From Blastocatellia bacterium (GTDB taxonomy: Bacteria; Acidobacteriota; Blastocatellia; HR10; J050): 40,357 nucleotides of DNA. A model generated the notes under the pieces. The model made no database searches, was not told where the DNA came from, and worked only from the letters and a program-made list of their open reading frames with translations. The stretch lies in assembly GCA_026985075.1 (NCBI GenBank), contig JALSQX010000056.1:1-40357 (forward strand), read 5' to 3'. Shown piece after piece: positions 1 to 8,150 of the stretch. Position numbers and translations under genes: made by a program. Positions within the stretch are counted from its first letter, which is position 1; each line of letters opens with the position of its first letter.

Positions 1-423
1 CTCCGACAACCCGGCCGTGCTTCTGGTTGGCGTGGGAGTTGTCCTCACATCTACAGCCGCTCCGCATACATCGCAGAACCGCGCTTGCCGACGCAGCGTG
101 GTCTGACAGTGAGGGCATTGGCGAGAGGCGGGTGTGGATTCGGGAAACGCCATCGCCGGGGGACGGTCCGGCGGTGCCACGAGTTCTACTCCCTCGCGGG
201 CCCGCTCGGATTTTTCGCTCTGACCGGACTCAACGGTGACTTCTTCGAATTCGCCGCCACAGTATCGGCAGAATCTCCAGGTCGCTTTGGTGGGCGCTCC
301 GCACTGCGGACAATAGAGCATCCTTTCTCGTCCCCCAGACACGGCCGACAACGCACTTCCACAATTGCGACAGAAGTTGAATGAATCAGGAAAATCAAGT
401 TGACACGCCGGACAACGCTTCAC
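1..423 (-). CDS. Triple zinc-ribbon protein, C-terminus cut by window edge
   Basis: An open frame of 141 codons starts at a GTG at 421-423 and runs off the left edge. The visible part has three zinc-ribbon units, each with two C-x2-C knuckles: C4/C7 with C18/C21, C38/C41 with C52/C55, and C103/C106 with C117/C120. Units 1 and 2 are adjacent, and a charged, Pro-rich linker (about residues 56-100) separates unit 3. The GTG is chosen because the first knuckle follows it by two residues; an ATG at unit 2 would lose the first ribbon. No Shine-Dalgarno is visible, and a TACAAT box lies only 9 bases upstream, so translation may be leaderless. Zinc ribbons of this kind usually bind zinc structurally at the end of membrane or regulatory proteins. 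The missing C-terminus prevents a functional call. Confidence 0.72.
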   Translation of the reverse strand, partial: MKRCPACQLDFPDSFNFCRNCGSALSAVSGGRERMLYCPQCGAPTKATWRFCRYCGGEFEEVTVESGQSEKSERAREGVELVAPPDRPPAMAFPESTPASRQCPHCQTTLRRQARFCDVCGAAVDVRTTPTPTRSTAGLSE

Positions 424-432
424 GGCGGAAAT

Positions 433-460
433 ATTGTATCACTTCCAAGTCTCTGGAAGT
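433..460 (-). promoter_or_regulatory. -10 box and inverted repeat upstream of the zinc-ribbon gene
   Basis: On the minus strand TACAAT (438-433) lies 9 bases before the GTG. Just upstream is a perfect 7-bp inverted repeat, ACTTCCA-N6-TGGAAGT (441-460), where a -35 would fall; no good -35 hexamer is present. It could be an operator, or a weak hairpin ending the methyltransferase transcript, which stops at 495. Placement is seen; function is inferred. Confidence 0.35.
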
Positions 461-494
461 AAGGCGTCAAGTGGTGGTATCGAAGACCTTCCCC

Positions 495-1094
495 TCAAGG
501 CTTTCGCGCCGCTCCGGCGAGCCACCACTCGCGCCATTGTCGCTGCGTCCCTTTTATGACGAAGCCCGCCTCGTGGAGTGCAGCGGTGAACTCCTCGGCG
601 GTAAACCAACCCGATCGCGGATGGGCTAGAAGAGCTCGGCTCGCCGGATGAGCGACGAATCCTCGCAAGAACTCTTCATAAAAGAACCACCCGCCTGGTT
701 CGAGTACGCGCGCGATTTCTCCGAGGGCCCTTCGCCAATCCGAGAGATGATGTAAGACGGCCAATTCGATAATGACATCGAATTGATCAGAAGCAAACGG
801 CAACCACTCGGCATCTCCGACAAACAGCACGACGCGGCCTCCAAACGCGGGCTGCAGGCGACGGCGCGCTGACGCGACGTGCGCCGGATCATAATCGAAG
901 GCGATGACTTGATGCGCGCCGTAGCGATCGAGCAACAATTCTGTTCCCGTCCCGCGGCCACAGCCGATTTCCAGTACCCGGCGATCCCGCAACGAGATGG
1001 GTCCCTGGAGAAACCAGCGATCGGCCACGCGCCGTTGCATCCACGTCCGTATCGGACTGTTGATGAGCGCTTTCTCCACCCAGTTCAACTTCAT
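495..1094 (-). CDS. Class I SAM-dependent methyltransferase
   Basis: 199 residues with a Rossmann-type methyltransferase core. Motif I is E-I-G-C-G-R-G-T-G (about 42-50), the acidic motif II region is A-F-D-Y-D (about 64-68), G-D-A-E-W-L-P-F lies at about 93-100, and D-V-I-I-E-L-A-V-L-H-H-L at about 105-116. The post-motif region V-L-E-P-G-G-W-F-F is typical of the Methyltransf_11/UbiE-like group. The substrate cannot be read from sequence. The ATG at 1094 is preceded by GAAAGGA with 10 bases spacing. It is the first gene of a minus-strand pair with the zinc-ribbon gene and is divergent from the metal-efflux operon. A small-molecule methyltransferase is likely, but no partner gene identifies the pathway. 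Confidence 0.85.
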   Translation of the reverse strand: MKLNWVEKALINSPIRTWMQRRVADRWFLQGPISLRDRRVLEIGCGRGTGTELLLDRYGAHQVIAFDYDPAHVASARRRLQPAFGGRVVLFVGDAEWLPFASDQFDVIIELAVLHHLSDWRRALGEIARVLEPGGWFFYEEFLRGFVAHPASRALLAHPRSGWFTAEEFTAALHEAGFVIKGTQRQWREWWLAGAARKP

Positions 1095-1177
1095 GAGGAT
1101 CGCGTCCTTTCACTGACGGCCGCTCTTACTGACAATCCCGGCTGCCTGTTTTCGACTCCCTTGGACATCGCCCCGAG

Positions 1178-1205
1178 CATATAGCAAGGATCGATTGTCG
1201 ATCAA
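1178..1205 (-). promoter_or_regulatory. Extended -10 promoter with internal inverted repeat, for the methyltransferase
   Basis: On the minus strand TTGATC (1205-1200) and TATATG (1183-1178) are 16 bases apart. The -10 is preceded by TGC, an extended -10 arrangement. A perfect inverted repeat GATCGA-TTG-TCGATC (1189-1203) covers the -35 and spacer and could be an operator. The expected start near 1171 gives a leader of about 77 bases. Confidence 0.45.
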
Positions 1206-1316
1206 TGAGGAACTCACATCAATCCGGAATGGCGGCCAACGCTGGTGAGATTACGGCATGAAAGCGTTCCGGATCTTCTGCCATGAAGAACGCACTTGGT
1301 GAGAGCCCGTGTCCCT

Positions 1317-1345
1317 TTGACATTCCCACCGATGAACGCTATACT
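1317..1345 (+). promoter_or_regulatory. Near-consensus sigma-70 promoter of the efflux operon
   Basis: TTGACA (1317-1322), a 17-base spacer, then TATACT (1340-1345): 11 of 12 consensus positions at ideal spacing. Transcription would begin near 1352, just before the ATG at 1364. This excludes the in-frame upstream ATG at 1283. The 17-base spacer argues against a MerR-type promoter, which uses 19-20. It is probably the main promoter for the downstream metal-efflux genes. Confidence 0.7.
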
Positions 1346-1363
1346 CGCTCCCCTATTGATATC

Positions 1364-1717
1364 ATGATGCGGCGGTTCGTAACTCTGATCTTGCTCGCCA
1401 TACCAGCCATTGATCTGGTGACGCCCGGAATCTGCCCGGAAGACCTTCAAGGATTGATGCTCTCTCCTGGATTTCAGCAACAGATGACGTCCTCACCAGA
1501 GGCCTCACTGATCGGGCAAGTTCCCTCATCGGATCAACCTGGGAGACCCGTTGCTCCCATTGACGAAGACTGTTTCTGCTGCTGCCAGCATATCACGCCG
1601 CAGCCCATCTTCATATGGCCGTCGCCGGCACCTCGACCGGACCTCACCAGAAGAGAGTTGCCACCGTTTCTCGCTCCATCAATCGATCCACTCGATCATC
1701 CTCCCCGACGTTCCTGA
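1364..1717 (+). CDS. Small secreted protein with C-F-C-C-C cluster, first gene of efflux operon
   Basis: 117 residues. The start at 1364 was chosen because the promoter lies at 1317-1345, inside any longer frame. Residues 1-24 are an export signal (M-M-R-R then a hydrophobic stretch ending near I-C-P), possibly cleaved. The mature part is Pro-rich and low in regular structure. Its one striking motif is D-E-D-C-F-C-C-C-Q-H at about 67-76, with four Cys and a His within seven residues, a plausible thiol metal site in the periplasm. There is no recognisable Shine-Dalgarno and the leader is about 12 bases. The gene leads an operon for an outer-membrane channel, an adaptor, an HME-RND pump and a PII-like protein. 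I do not recognise a named family. A metal sensor or chaperone role is inference from the motif and position. Confidence 0.6.
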   Translation: MMRRFVTLILLAIPAIDLVTPGICPEDLQGLMLSPGFQQQMTSSPEASLIGQVPSSDQPGRPVAPIDEDCFCCCQHITPQPIFIWPSPAPRPDLTRRELPPFLAPSIDPLDHPPRRS

Positions 1718-1837
1718 GTCCATTCACTCTCTTATCCCTCGATACGGCCTCTCGTCTCCTGAGCGAGAGGCGTGAGGAATGAGCATATCAATGAAACTCA
1801 TCTCGTTCCCGAGAGGAGTGATGAGGAGGACGAGTCT

Positions 1838-3127
1838 ATGAAGTGGAAGATCATGGTGCTCTTGAGCATCCTGGGAGGATGGACGCCGTCCATCTTTGGA
1901 CAGGCATCTGCCGTCCCAACCGAGCTGAGCCTGGAGGAGGCCATTCGAATGGCCGTGGAACGGAATCCGGAATTGAAAGCGGCGCGAAAGAATATTGACA
2001 TTGCTCGGGCCAATCTCATCGAGGCCTCCAAGCGGCTCAATCCCGTGCTGACCATCGGTGGGGAGAACTATCCCTTGTTTGAATCTCGTCGGGGAAGTTT
2101 CTTCAACGGCCAGGAACTGACGGCCCGCGTCGACTATGAGATCGAAACATTTGGCAAGCGACGCCTGCGCACCCAGGTGGCACGACAACAGATCGACATT
2201 GAGCGCTTGCGGTATCAGAATATCGAGCGCCAGCTCATATTGCGCGTCAGGCGAGCTTATTTCGAGGTCGTCGTGGCTCAGGCGAACCTCGAACTGGCCG
2301 AACAGATCCTGAAGGACATCGATCAGGTGATCCAACTCGATCGCGTGCGATTCCGCGAAGGCGAAATCTCCGGCGGCGAATTGAAGCGGATCGAAGTCGA
2401 GCGATTGAGATTTCTCGACGACGTGTTCGCCGCCCGGCTCGCCCTGCGCAACGCCAAGAGCACGCTCCTTGCGCTCATGGGGCTGGACGATCTCGACATC
2501 GATTTTCGGGCCGTCGAACCCCTGCCGCTGGATGAACGCCAACCGCGTCAACGGATGGGGATTCCTCCACCGCTTCCCTTGAAGGAGCTAGAACGGTTGG
2601 CCTTGAGTCAACGTCCCGACATGGCTGCCGTCCTTCATACCCGACGGCGAGCCGACACTGAGTTACTCCGCCAGCGCGCGCTGCGTACCTCGAATATCAT
2701 CGTCGGCGGTGGCTATCGGCGCGATTTCGGCATCAATAGCGTCGTCTTCGGAGTAACCATTCCGCTGAAAATTTTTAACCGGAATCAGGGAGGCATTGCT
2801 CGCGCGCTGGCCGAACGCGAACGGGCTGAACATCAAGCCGAGGCCATCGAGCGCCTCATTCGACTGGAGGTGAGAAAGGCTTACAACGCCGTGGAGATCA
2901 ATCGGCAACGGGTGGAATACATTCGACGCGAGTATCTCCAGAAGTCAGAACAATCGCGCAACATCACACTGGCATCCTATCGCTTCGGCGAAGCCAATTT
3001 GATCGACCTGCTGGACGCCGAGCGAGCTTACGCTGCCACCCGGCAAGTGTATAACCAGGCGCTATTCGATTATCGAATGAGTCTCTACGAACTGGGAGCG
3101 GCCATCGGTCTCCCGGTCACAGAGTGA
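1838..3127 (+). CDS. TolC-family outer membrane efflux protein (CzcC-like)
   Basis: 429 residues, the usual length for CzcC/CusC-type channels. A signal peptide spans about 1-25, ending in F-G-Q-A-S-A. Two outer-membrane efflux repeats follow, each opening like L-S-L-E-E-A-I-R-M-A-V-E-R-N-P-E-L. Long helices carry the typical R-A-Y-F-E-V-V-V-A-Q-A-N-L and A-S-Y-R-F-G-E-A-N-L-I-D-L-L-D-A-E-R-A patterns. Trimers should form the outer-membrane channel and periplasmic tunnel of the tripartite pump. The ATG at 1838 is preceded by GAGGAGGA with a 7-base gap, so the longer frame from 1772 is rejected. It lies 120 bases after the Cys-cluster gene and just before the adaptor gene, in the standard C-B-A order. 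Confidence 0.9.
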   Translation: MKWKIMVLLSILGGWTPSIFGQASAVPTELSLEEAIRMAVERNPELKAARKNIDIARANLIEASKRLNPVLTIGGENYPLFESRRGSFFNGQELTARVDYEIETFGKRRLRTQVARQQIDIERLRYQNIERQLILRVRRAYFEVVVAQANLELAEQILKDIDQVIQLDRVRFREGEISGGELKRIEVERLRFLDDVFAARLALRNAKSTLLALMGLDDLDIDFRAVEPLPLDERQPRQRMGIPPPLPLKELERLALSQRPDMAAVLHTRRRADTELLRQRALRTSNIIVGGGYRRDFGINSVVFGVTIPLKIFNRNQGGIARALAERERAEHQAEAIERLIRLEVRKAYNAVEINRQRVEYIRREYLQKSEQSRNITLASYRFGEANLIDLLDAERAYAATRQVYNQALFDYRMSLYELGAAIGLPVTE

Positions 3128-3201
3128 AGGCGAGAAGATGCGAGGGACCTCAGGCATCGAGTCGCCGAGCGGGTCCCCTCTCGACCCAAGGAGAAATGAC
3201 C

Positions 3202-4491
3202 ATGCGTACAGATCGATCATCATCGAGGAGATGGATAGGAGATCGCCGGAAATGGCTCTCCGGAATCGTCGCGCTGATCAGCGCGATCATTCTCGCCATC
3301 GCTGGTCTCTGGTGGGCCAATCGATCGGCTCAGCCACCACTGGCCGAGTCAGCCGAGCACGATGAACCACATGAGGCTGGCGTGATCATCCTCAATCCTC
3401 AAGCTCAGGCCAATATTGGCTTGAAACTCGCCGAAAGCGAGCGGCGGACGGTGACCACGTATATTGAGACGACGGGCACGGTCGCTCCCAACGAGACGCG
3501 GGTGGCGCATATCCGCCCACTGGCGCGGGGGCTGATTGAGAAGGTTCACGTCAAGCTCGGTGACGTTGTGCGCGCCGGCCAGCCGCTCGTCTCTTACGAT
3601 AACATCGAGTTGGGCGAATTGATCGGCGACTACCTGAGCGAACGCGCCCGGCTCGAAGAAGCCCGAGCGCAATTGGAGGTGGCCAGGACATTCCTCGAAC
3701 GAGCAGAACGTTTGATCGAGGTGGAGGCCATCGCCCGCAAGGATTACGAGCTTCGTCAGGCTCAGTACCGAACGGCGCTGGCCACCGTCCGGCGACAGGA
3801 AGCCGACATCGCCAAGATCGAGGAGAAATTGCATCGGTTCGGTCTCACCGATGCGGATATCGAAAGATTACAAACGGGGAGAGAACATCAATTCCACCGG
3901 ACGGCCTCACACAATGTCCTCCGAGCCCCGTTTGACGGCGTGATCATCGCCTATGATGTCGCCGAGGGAGAAGTCGTTGGACCTGATCGCGAGCTGTTCA
4001 CGCTCGTGGATACATCGACGGTGTGGGTCCTCGCCGATGTGTACGAGAAAGATCTCGCCGCCGTGCGAGTCGGTCAGCCGGTAGAGATCCGCGTTCCCGC
4101 CTATCCCCGAGAGACGTTCACCGGTACGATCACCTATATCAGCGATATGATCGAGCCGGAGACGCGAACGGCGCGAGTTCGTTGCGTCGTATCCAATCCG
4201 GATCGGAAACTGAAGCTGGAGATGTTCGCCACTATTCGCATTCCTCGACCAGAGGGACGCCAGGCTATTCTCATTCCCAGCCAGGCCATTCAGGAAATCG
4301 ATGGTCGTCCGATCGCGTTCGTGAAAGTGGGTGCCGATCGATTCGAGAGGCGCGAATTGACGCTCGGCGAACAGACCGATCAATGGGTCGAGGTCCGCTC
4401 GGGCATTCAACCCGGTGAGCTGGTGGTCACGGAGGGGAGTTTCTATCTGAAGTCGATTCTCAAACGGGAGGAGATCGGCGGCGAGCATTGA
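3202..4491 (+). CDS. HME-RND periplasmic adaptor (CzcB-like membrane fusion protein)
   Basis: 429 residues. There is an N-terminal membrane anchor (hydrophobic I-V-A-L-I-S-A-I-I-L-A-I-A-G-L-W-W, about 22-38), then a short acidic/His stretch (E-H-D-E-P-H-E-A). The lipoyl half-motifs are seen at G-L-I-E-K-V-H-V-K-L-G-D-V-V-R-A-G-Q-P-L and A-P-F-D-G-V-I-I-A-Y-D-V-A-E-G-E-V-V, split by a coiled-coil hairpin (L-S-E-R-A-R-L-E-E-A-R). The beta-barrel and membrane-proximal domains follow. It links the inner-membrane pump to the TolC channel. The start at 3202 has AAGGAG 8 bases upstream; the ATG at 3196 lies too close to it, and a GTG-initiated extension overlaps the channel gene. The His-containing segment may take part in metal handling. 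Confidence 0.9.
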   Translation: MRTDRSSSRRWIGDRRKWLSGIVALISAIILAIAGLWWANRSAQPPLAESAEHDEPHEAGVIILNPQAQANIGLKLAESERRTVTTYIETTGTVAPNETRVAHIRPLARGLIEKVHVKLGDVVRAGQPLVSYDNIELGELIGDYLSERARLEEARAQLEVARTFLERAERLIEVEAIARKDYELRQAQYRTALATVRRQEADIAKIEEKLHRFGLTDADIERLQTGREHQFHRTASHNVLRAPFDGVIIAYDVAEGEVVGPDRELFTLVDTSTVWVLADVYEKDLAAVRVGQPVEIRVPAYPRETFTGTITYISDMIEPETRTARVRCVVSNPDRKLKLEMFATIRIPRPEGRQAILIPSQAIQEIDGRPIAFVKVGADRFERRELTLGEQTDQWVEVRSGIQPGELVVTEGSFYLKSILKREEIGGEH

Positions 4492-4930
4492 CGAGAGAGT
4501 CCACCTGCGCGAGGAGCATGGTGACTTTGTCCAGGACGTCCACGACTTTGAGATGAGCGAGGACGATGATTACGGCGGCGGTGACAACATACCATCTCGT
4601 TGTGGTGATCTGCTTCCCGAGCATATGGCCAACGGGCGTGTCCAGGGCTATCACTTCTTGGCTGAGAGCGGCTATGTCCACCCTCAGCTCTTCGCGCAAC
4701 GCCGCTACGCCCACTTTGAGCTCCTCGCGGAATGTCATCAGGTCCTGGCGCAGGAAGGCGTTTTCATCCTTCAGTTCGTCTCCGGCGAGCGGCGCGTCTT
4801 CTCTGGTGGCGACTTTGGCCCAGCCGACTTCTGTGACGCACTCGCCAGTTCCTCTTCGAGGTGGTCCCTTGAGACGCCGATGGCGTCCAGGTTCGGCATA
4901 TTTTGTTGAGAGCCATGTTATCTGGCGCAT
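4460..4930 (-). CDS. Antisense coiled-coil/single-TM small protein, possibly degraded
   Basis: Frame of 156 codons on the strand opposite to the efflux operon, in the unusual 468-base gap between adaptor and pump; it overlaps the adaptor's last 32 bases. The C-terminal two thirds look like a real protein: an amphipathic heptad region (L-R-Q-D-L-M-T-F-R-E-E-L-K...L-R-E-E-L-R-V-D-I-A-A-L, about 60-100), then a hydrophobic segment (W-Y-V-V-T-A-A-V-I-I-V-L-A-H-L, about 112-126). This layout resembles the loose DUF1640-like coiled-coil/TM group. The N-terminal third is Arg/Pro-rich and unconvincing, while another minus frame starting at M-P-N-L-D-A-I-G reads more like a normal start and stops early. 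That suggests a frameshift or an inactivated copy. No good Shine-Dalgarno is seen. It could also be spurious. Confidence 0.45.
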   Translation of the reverse strand: MRQITWLSTKYAEPGRHRRLKGPPRRGTGECVTEVGWAKVATREDAPLAGDELKDENAFLRQDLMTFREELKVGVAALREELRVDIAALSQEVIALDTPVGHMLGKQITTTRWYVVTAAVIIVLAHLKVVDVLDKVTMLLAQVDSLVNARRRSPPV

Positions 4931-4959
4931 GATGTGAGAGCCAGTAGAAAGGAGTGCGT

Positions 4960-7900
4960 ATGCATCGAATCATTGAATTTTCGCTCAAATATCGTTTCTT
5001 GATCATCGTTTTGACGGTGCTCCTCATTGTGACGGGCCTCTATTACCTCCAGCAATTACCGATCGATGCCGTGCCCGATGTCACGCCCAATCAGGTCCAG
5101 GTTTTGACGCGTGCGCCGGGATTGGGCCCGGTGGAAGTAGAAAAGTTCATCACCTTCCCGGTGGAGACGGCCATGAGCGGGTTGCCGGGCGTTGAGAAGA
5201 TCCGCTCCGTATCCCGATTCGGACTCTCAGCCGTCTACATCTACTTCCGGGAAGATATGGACATCTACTTCTGCCGACGTCTGGTCATGGAGCGGCTGCC
5301 ACAGGCCCGGGCGGCTATTCCTCCCGGTTTCGGCGTCCCCGAGATGGGCCCCATTTCGACGGGCCTGGGAGAGATCTATCAGTTCGAGGTGCGCGGCGAG
5401 GGCTACGATCTGATGGAACTGCGTAGCATTCTGGACTGGGATATCGCCTTCAAGCTCCGGTCGGTCCCCGGCGTTGTGGAGGTCAATTCTTACGGCGGCC
5501 AATTGAAGACCTACGAGGTTCAATTAGATGCCGATAAGCTGGTCAGTTACAACCTCTCTCTGGATCAGGTGTTCCGAGCGCTGGAACAGAACAATTCCAA
5601 TTCCGGCGGCGCCTATATCGAGCGACGACAGGAGCAAGTCGTGATTCGTGGTGAAGGGCTCGTCGACACCATAGAAGACATCGAGAACATCGTGGTTGCC
5701 GCCGGAAAAGATGGCACACCTATTTACATCAAAAATCTGGGGCGCGTCGTGATGGCTCCTCGCGTGCGCCAGGGAGCGGTCACCCGCGATGGGCGCGGGG
5801 AGGTGGTGACCGGCGTGGTCATGATGCTCATCGGAGAGAATTCGCGAGTCGTCGTCGATCGCGTCAAGCGCAGAATCGAAGAGATCAAAAAAACGCTTCC
5901 CCCGGGGGTAGAGATCGACACGTACTATGATCGAACTGAACTGGTGCGAAAAACCATTCGCACCGTGATCAAGAACCTGACCGAAGGAGGATTGCTCGTC
6001 ATCGCCATCCTGCTGCTGTTACTGGGGAACCTGCGTGGTGGATTGATGGTGGCGTCGGCCATTCCTTTGTCCATGTTGTTCGCCTTCACCGGCATGGTTT
6101 ATGCCGGGCTATCTGGAAATCTCATGAGCCTGGGAGCCATTGATTTCGGCCTCATCGTCGATGGCTCGGTGGTGATGATCGAAAACATCGTTCGCAAACT
6201 CTCGGAGAAAAAAACGACCCACCCGGGTCGTCTGGCCGTCATTCTCGACGCCGCACGAGAAGTGGCCCGCCCCGTTTTCTTCGCCGTGCTCATCATTATC
6301 ATCGTGTATCTGCCCGTCCTCACGCTCGAGGGCGTCGAAGGAAAGATGTTTCGACCGATGGCGCTGACCGTCATTTTCGCCCTCTGTGGATCGTTGATTC
6401 TGGCGTTGACTCTCATGCCCACGCTGGCTTCGCTGTTTTTCCGCAAACCGCCCGGAGAGAGCGAAACCTGGATCATTCGCCAGATCAAGCCGCGGTACAC
6501 CCGGCTCCTGGAGAGAGCCATCGCTCATCCTGTACTGACGGTGCTCATTGCGGCCACCATATTCGCCGGCAGCGTGGCGCTGACGCCATTGATGGGAGCC
6601 GAATTCATTCCCAAGCTGGATGAAGGAACCATCGCTCTCCAAGCATGGCGACTGCCATCGACGTCGCTCACCGAATCGATTCGCAGTACCACGCTCATTG
6701 AGAAGATCCTGAAGCCGTTCCCCGAAGTCATCACCGTCGTCTCTCGCACCGGCCAGGCAGAGATTCCCACCGATCCCATGGGCATCGAGACGAGTGATAT
6801 TTATGTCATTCTCAAACCCCGTGACGAGTGGGTGACGGCCAAAACCAAAGAGGAGCTCATCGCCAAAATGGATGCCGCCCTCAAGGAGAATGTGCCGGGG
6901 AATATCTTCAGTTACTCGCAGCCCATCGAACTCCGCGTGCAGGAACTCATCGCCGGCGTCCGTTCAGACGTGGCCATCACCATTTATGGTGATGATCTGG
7001 ATGAATTGAGGCGCGTGGGAGAGGAGGTGGCGCGCGTTGTCTCGCGCGTCCCGGGGGCGGCCGATACCAAACTGGAACAAACGGCGGGACTCCCCTACTT
7101 GCGAGTGCGTATTAATCGGGAGCAGATTGCTCGATATGGAATCAACGCCTCGCAGATCCTGTCGGTCGTCGAAGCCATGGGTGGCCGGGTGGTGGGTCAA
7201 GTTCTGGAAGGGCAGAAGCGGTTCTTGCTGCAAGTTCGCTTTCAGCGGCAGGATCGCGCCGACGTGGAGAAAATCAAAAACCTGAAGGTCGCCGATCCGC
7301 GTGGCCGGCTCATTCCGCTCAGTCAACTGGCCGACATCTGGATCGAGGAAGGCCCCGCCCAGATCAGTCGGGAGAATATTCATCGTCGGATCACCGTAGA
7401 GACCAACGTGCGCGGACGCGATCTGGCCAGTTTCGTGGCCGAAGCCCGGCGGGCCGTCGACCAGCAAGTGGATTTGCCCGTGGGATACTGGATCGAATGG
7501 GGTGGTCAGTTTGAGAATCTCCAGCGCGCCAGCCGACGGCTGGCCATCGTCGTTCCGCTGGCGTTGTTTCTCATTTTCGTCCTGCTCTATACGACCTTCA
7601 ATTCGGTCAAGCCGGCGCTGCTCATCTATTTGAACGTGCCCATGGCGGCCACGGGCGGAATTTTGGCGCTGTTTGTCCGTGGCATGCCGTTCAGCATCTC
7701 GGCCGGGGTGGGATTCATTGCGTTGTTCGGTGTGGCCGTGCTCAACGGCGTCGTCCTCATCAGTTACATCAACCAACTCCGACGCGAAGGCGTTCCCGTC
7801 CAGGAGGCGGCACGGAGAGGAGCACTGGTGCGACTGCGACCGGTACTCATGACCGCGTTGGTGGCCAGCCTGGGATTCCTGCCCATGGCGACATCGACCA

Positions 7901-8094
7901 GCGCTGGCGCCGAGGTACAACGACCATTGGCCACGGTGGTCATTGGGGGATTGATCACGTCCACACTATTGACGCTGGTTGTTCTCCCGGCCATCTATCG
8001 GTGGTTTCATCGGGATGAACCCATCACGGCGAATGCCCCGTCGCCGCAAGCGCCTCAGAACAACAACGATGTCACCGATGAATCGGCGGATTGA
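4960..8094 (+). CDS. HME-RND heavy-metal efflux pump (CzcA-type)
   Basis: 1044 residues, normal for HME-RND pumps. An N-terminal TM helix (about 10-30) precedes the first periplasmic domain, which carries the conserved D-A-V-P-D-V-T-P-N-Q-V-Q-V. TM4 contains D395-F-G-x-x-x-D401-G, the proton-relay signature of the divalent-cation (CzcA/CnrA-like) subgroups. The Cu/Ag subgroup (CusA) instead has an I-G-A-M-V-D-A-type TM4. A second large periplasmic loop and a second TM bundle complete the duplicated RND architecture. Export of divalent cations such as Zn, Co, Cd or Ni is therefore the better guess, although the neighbours include Met- and Cys-rich proteins. The ATG at 4960 has AAAGGAG 5 bases upstream. 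The C-terminal tail is polar and cytoplasmic; the PII-like gene follows. Confidence 0.93.
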   Translation: MHRIIEFSLKYRFLIIVLTVLLIVTGLYYLQQLPIDAVPDVTPNQVQVLTRAPGLGPVEVEKFITFPVETAMSGLPGVEKIRSVSRFGLSAVYIYFREDMDIYFCRRLVMERLPQARAAIPPGFGVPEMGPISTGLGEIYQFEVRGEGYDLMELRSILDWDIAFKLRSVPGVVEVNSYGGQLKTYEVQLDADKLVSYNLSLDQVFRALEQNNSNSGGAYIERRQEQVVIRGEGLVDTIEDIENIVVAAGKDGTPIYIKNLGRVVMAPRVRQGAVTRDGRGEVVTGVVMMLIGENSRVVVDRVKRRIEEIKKTLPPGVEIDTYYDRTELVRKTIRTVIKNLTEGGLLVIAILLLLLGNLRGGLMVASAIPLSMLFAFTGMVYAGLSGNLMSLGAIDFGLIVDGSVVMIENIVRKLSEKKTTHPGRLAVILDAAREVARPVFFAVLIIIIVYLPVLTLEGVEGKMFRPMALTVIFALCGSLILALTLMPTLASLFFRKPPGESETWIIRQIKPRYTRLLERAIAHPVLTVLIAATIFAGSVALTPLMGAEFIPKLDEGTIALQAWRLPSTSLTESIRSTTLIEKILKPFPEVITVVSRTGQAEIPTDPMGIETSDIYVILKPRDEWVTAKTKEELIAKMDAALKENVPGNIFSYSQPIELRVQELIAGVRSDVAITIYGDDLDELRRVGEEVARVVSRVPGAADTKLEQTAGLPYLRVRINREQIARYGINASQILSVVEAMGGRVVGQVLEGQKRFLLQVRFQRQDRADVEKIKNLKVADPRGRLIPLSQLADIWIEEGPAQISRENIHRRITVETNVRGRDLASFVAEARRAVDQQVDLPVGYWIEWGGQFENLQRASRRLAIVVPLALFLIFVLLYTTFNSVKPALLIYLNVPMAATGGILALFVRGMPFSISAGVGFIALFGVAVLNGVVLISYINQLRREGVPVQEAARRGALVRLRPVLMTALVASLGFLPMATSTSAGAEVQRPLATVVIGGLITSTLLTLVVLPAIYRWFHRDEPITANAPSPQAPQNNNDVTDESAD

Positions 8095-8150
8095 TGGAGA
8101 CGGATTCATCAGCGAACCAGTCGATCCCCATCGGTGTGGAAGGAGGACTC

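Noticed and set aside
1283-1363. N-terminal extension of the Cys-cluster protein from ATG 1283
   Set aside because: The extension contains the TTGACA-N17-TATACT promoter, and the signal peptide begins at 1364.
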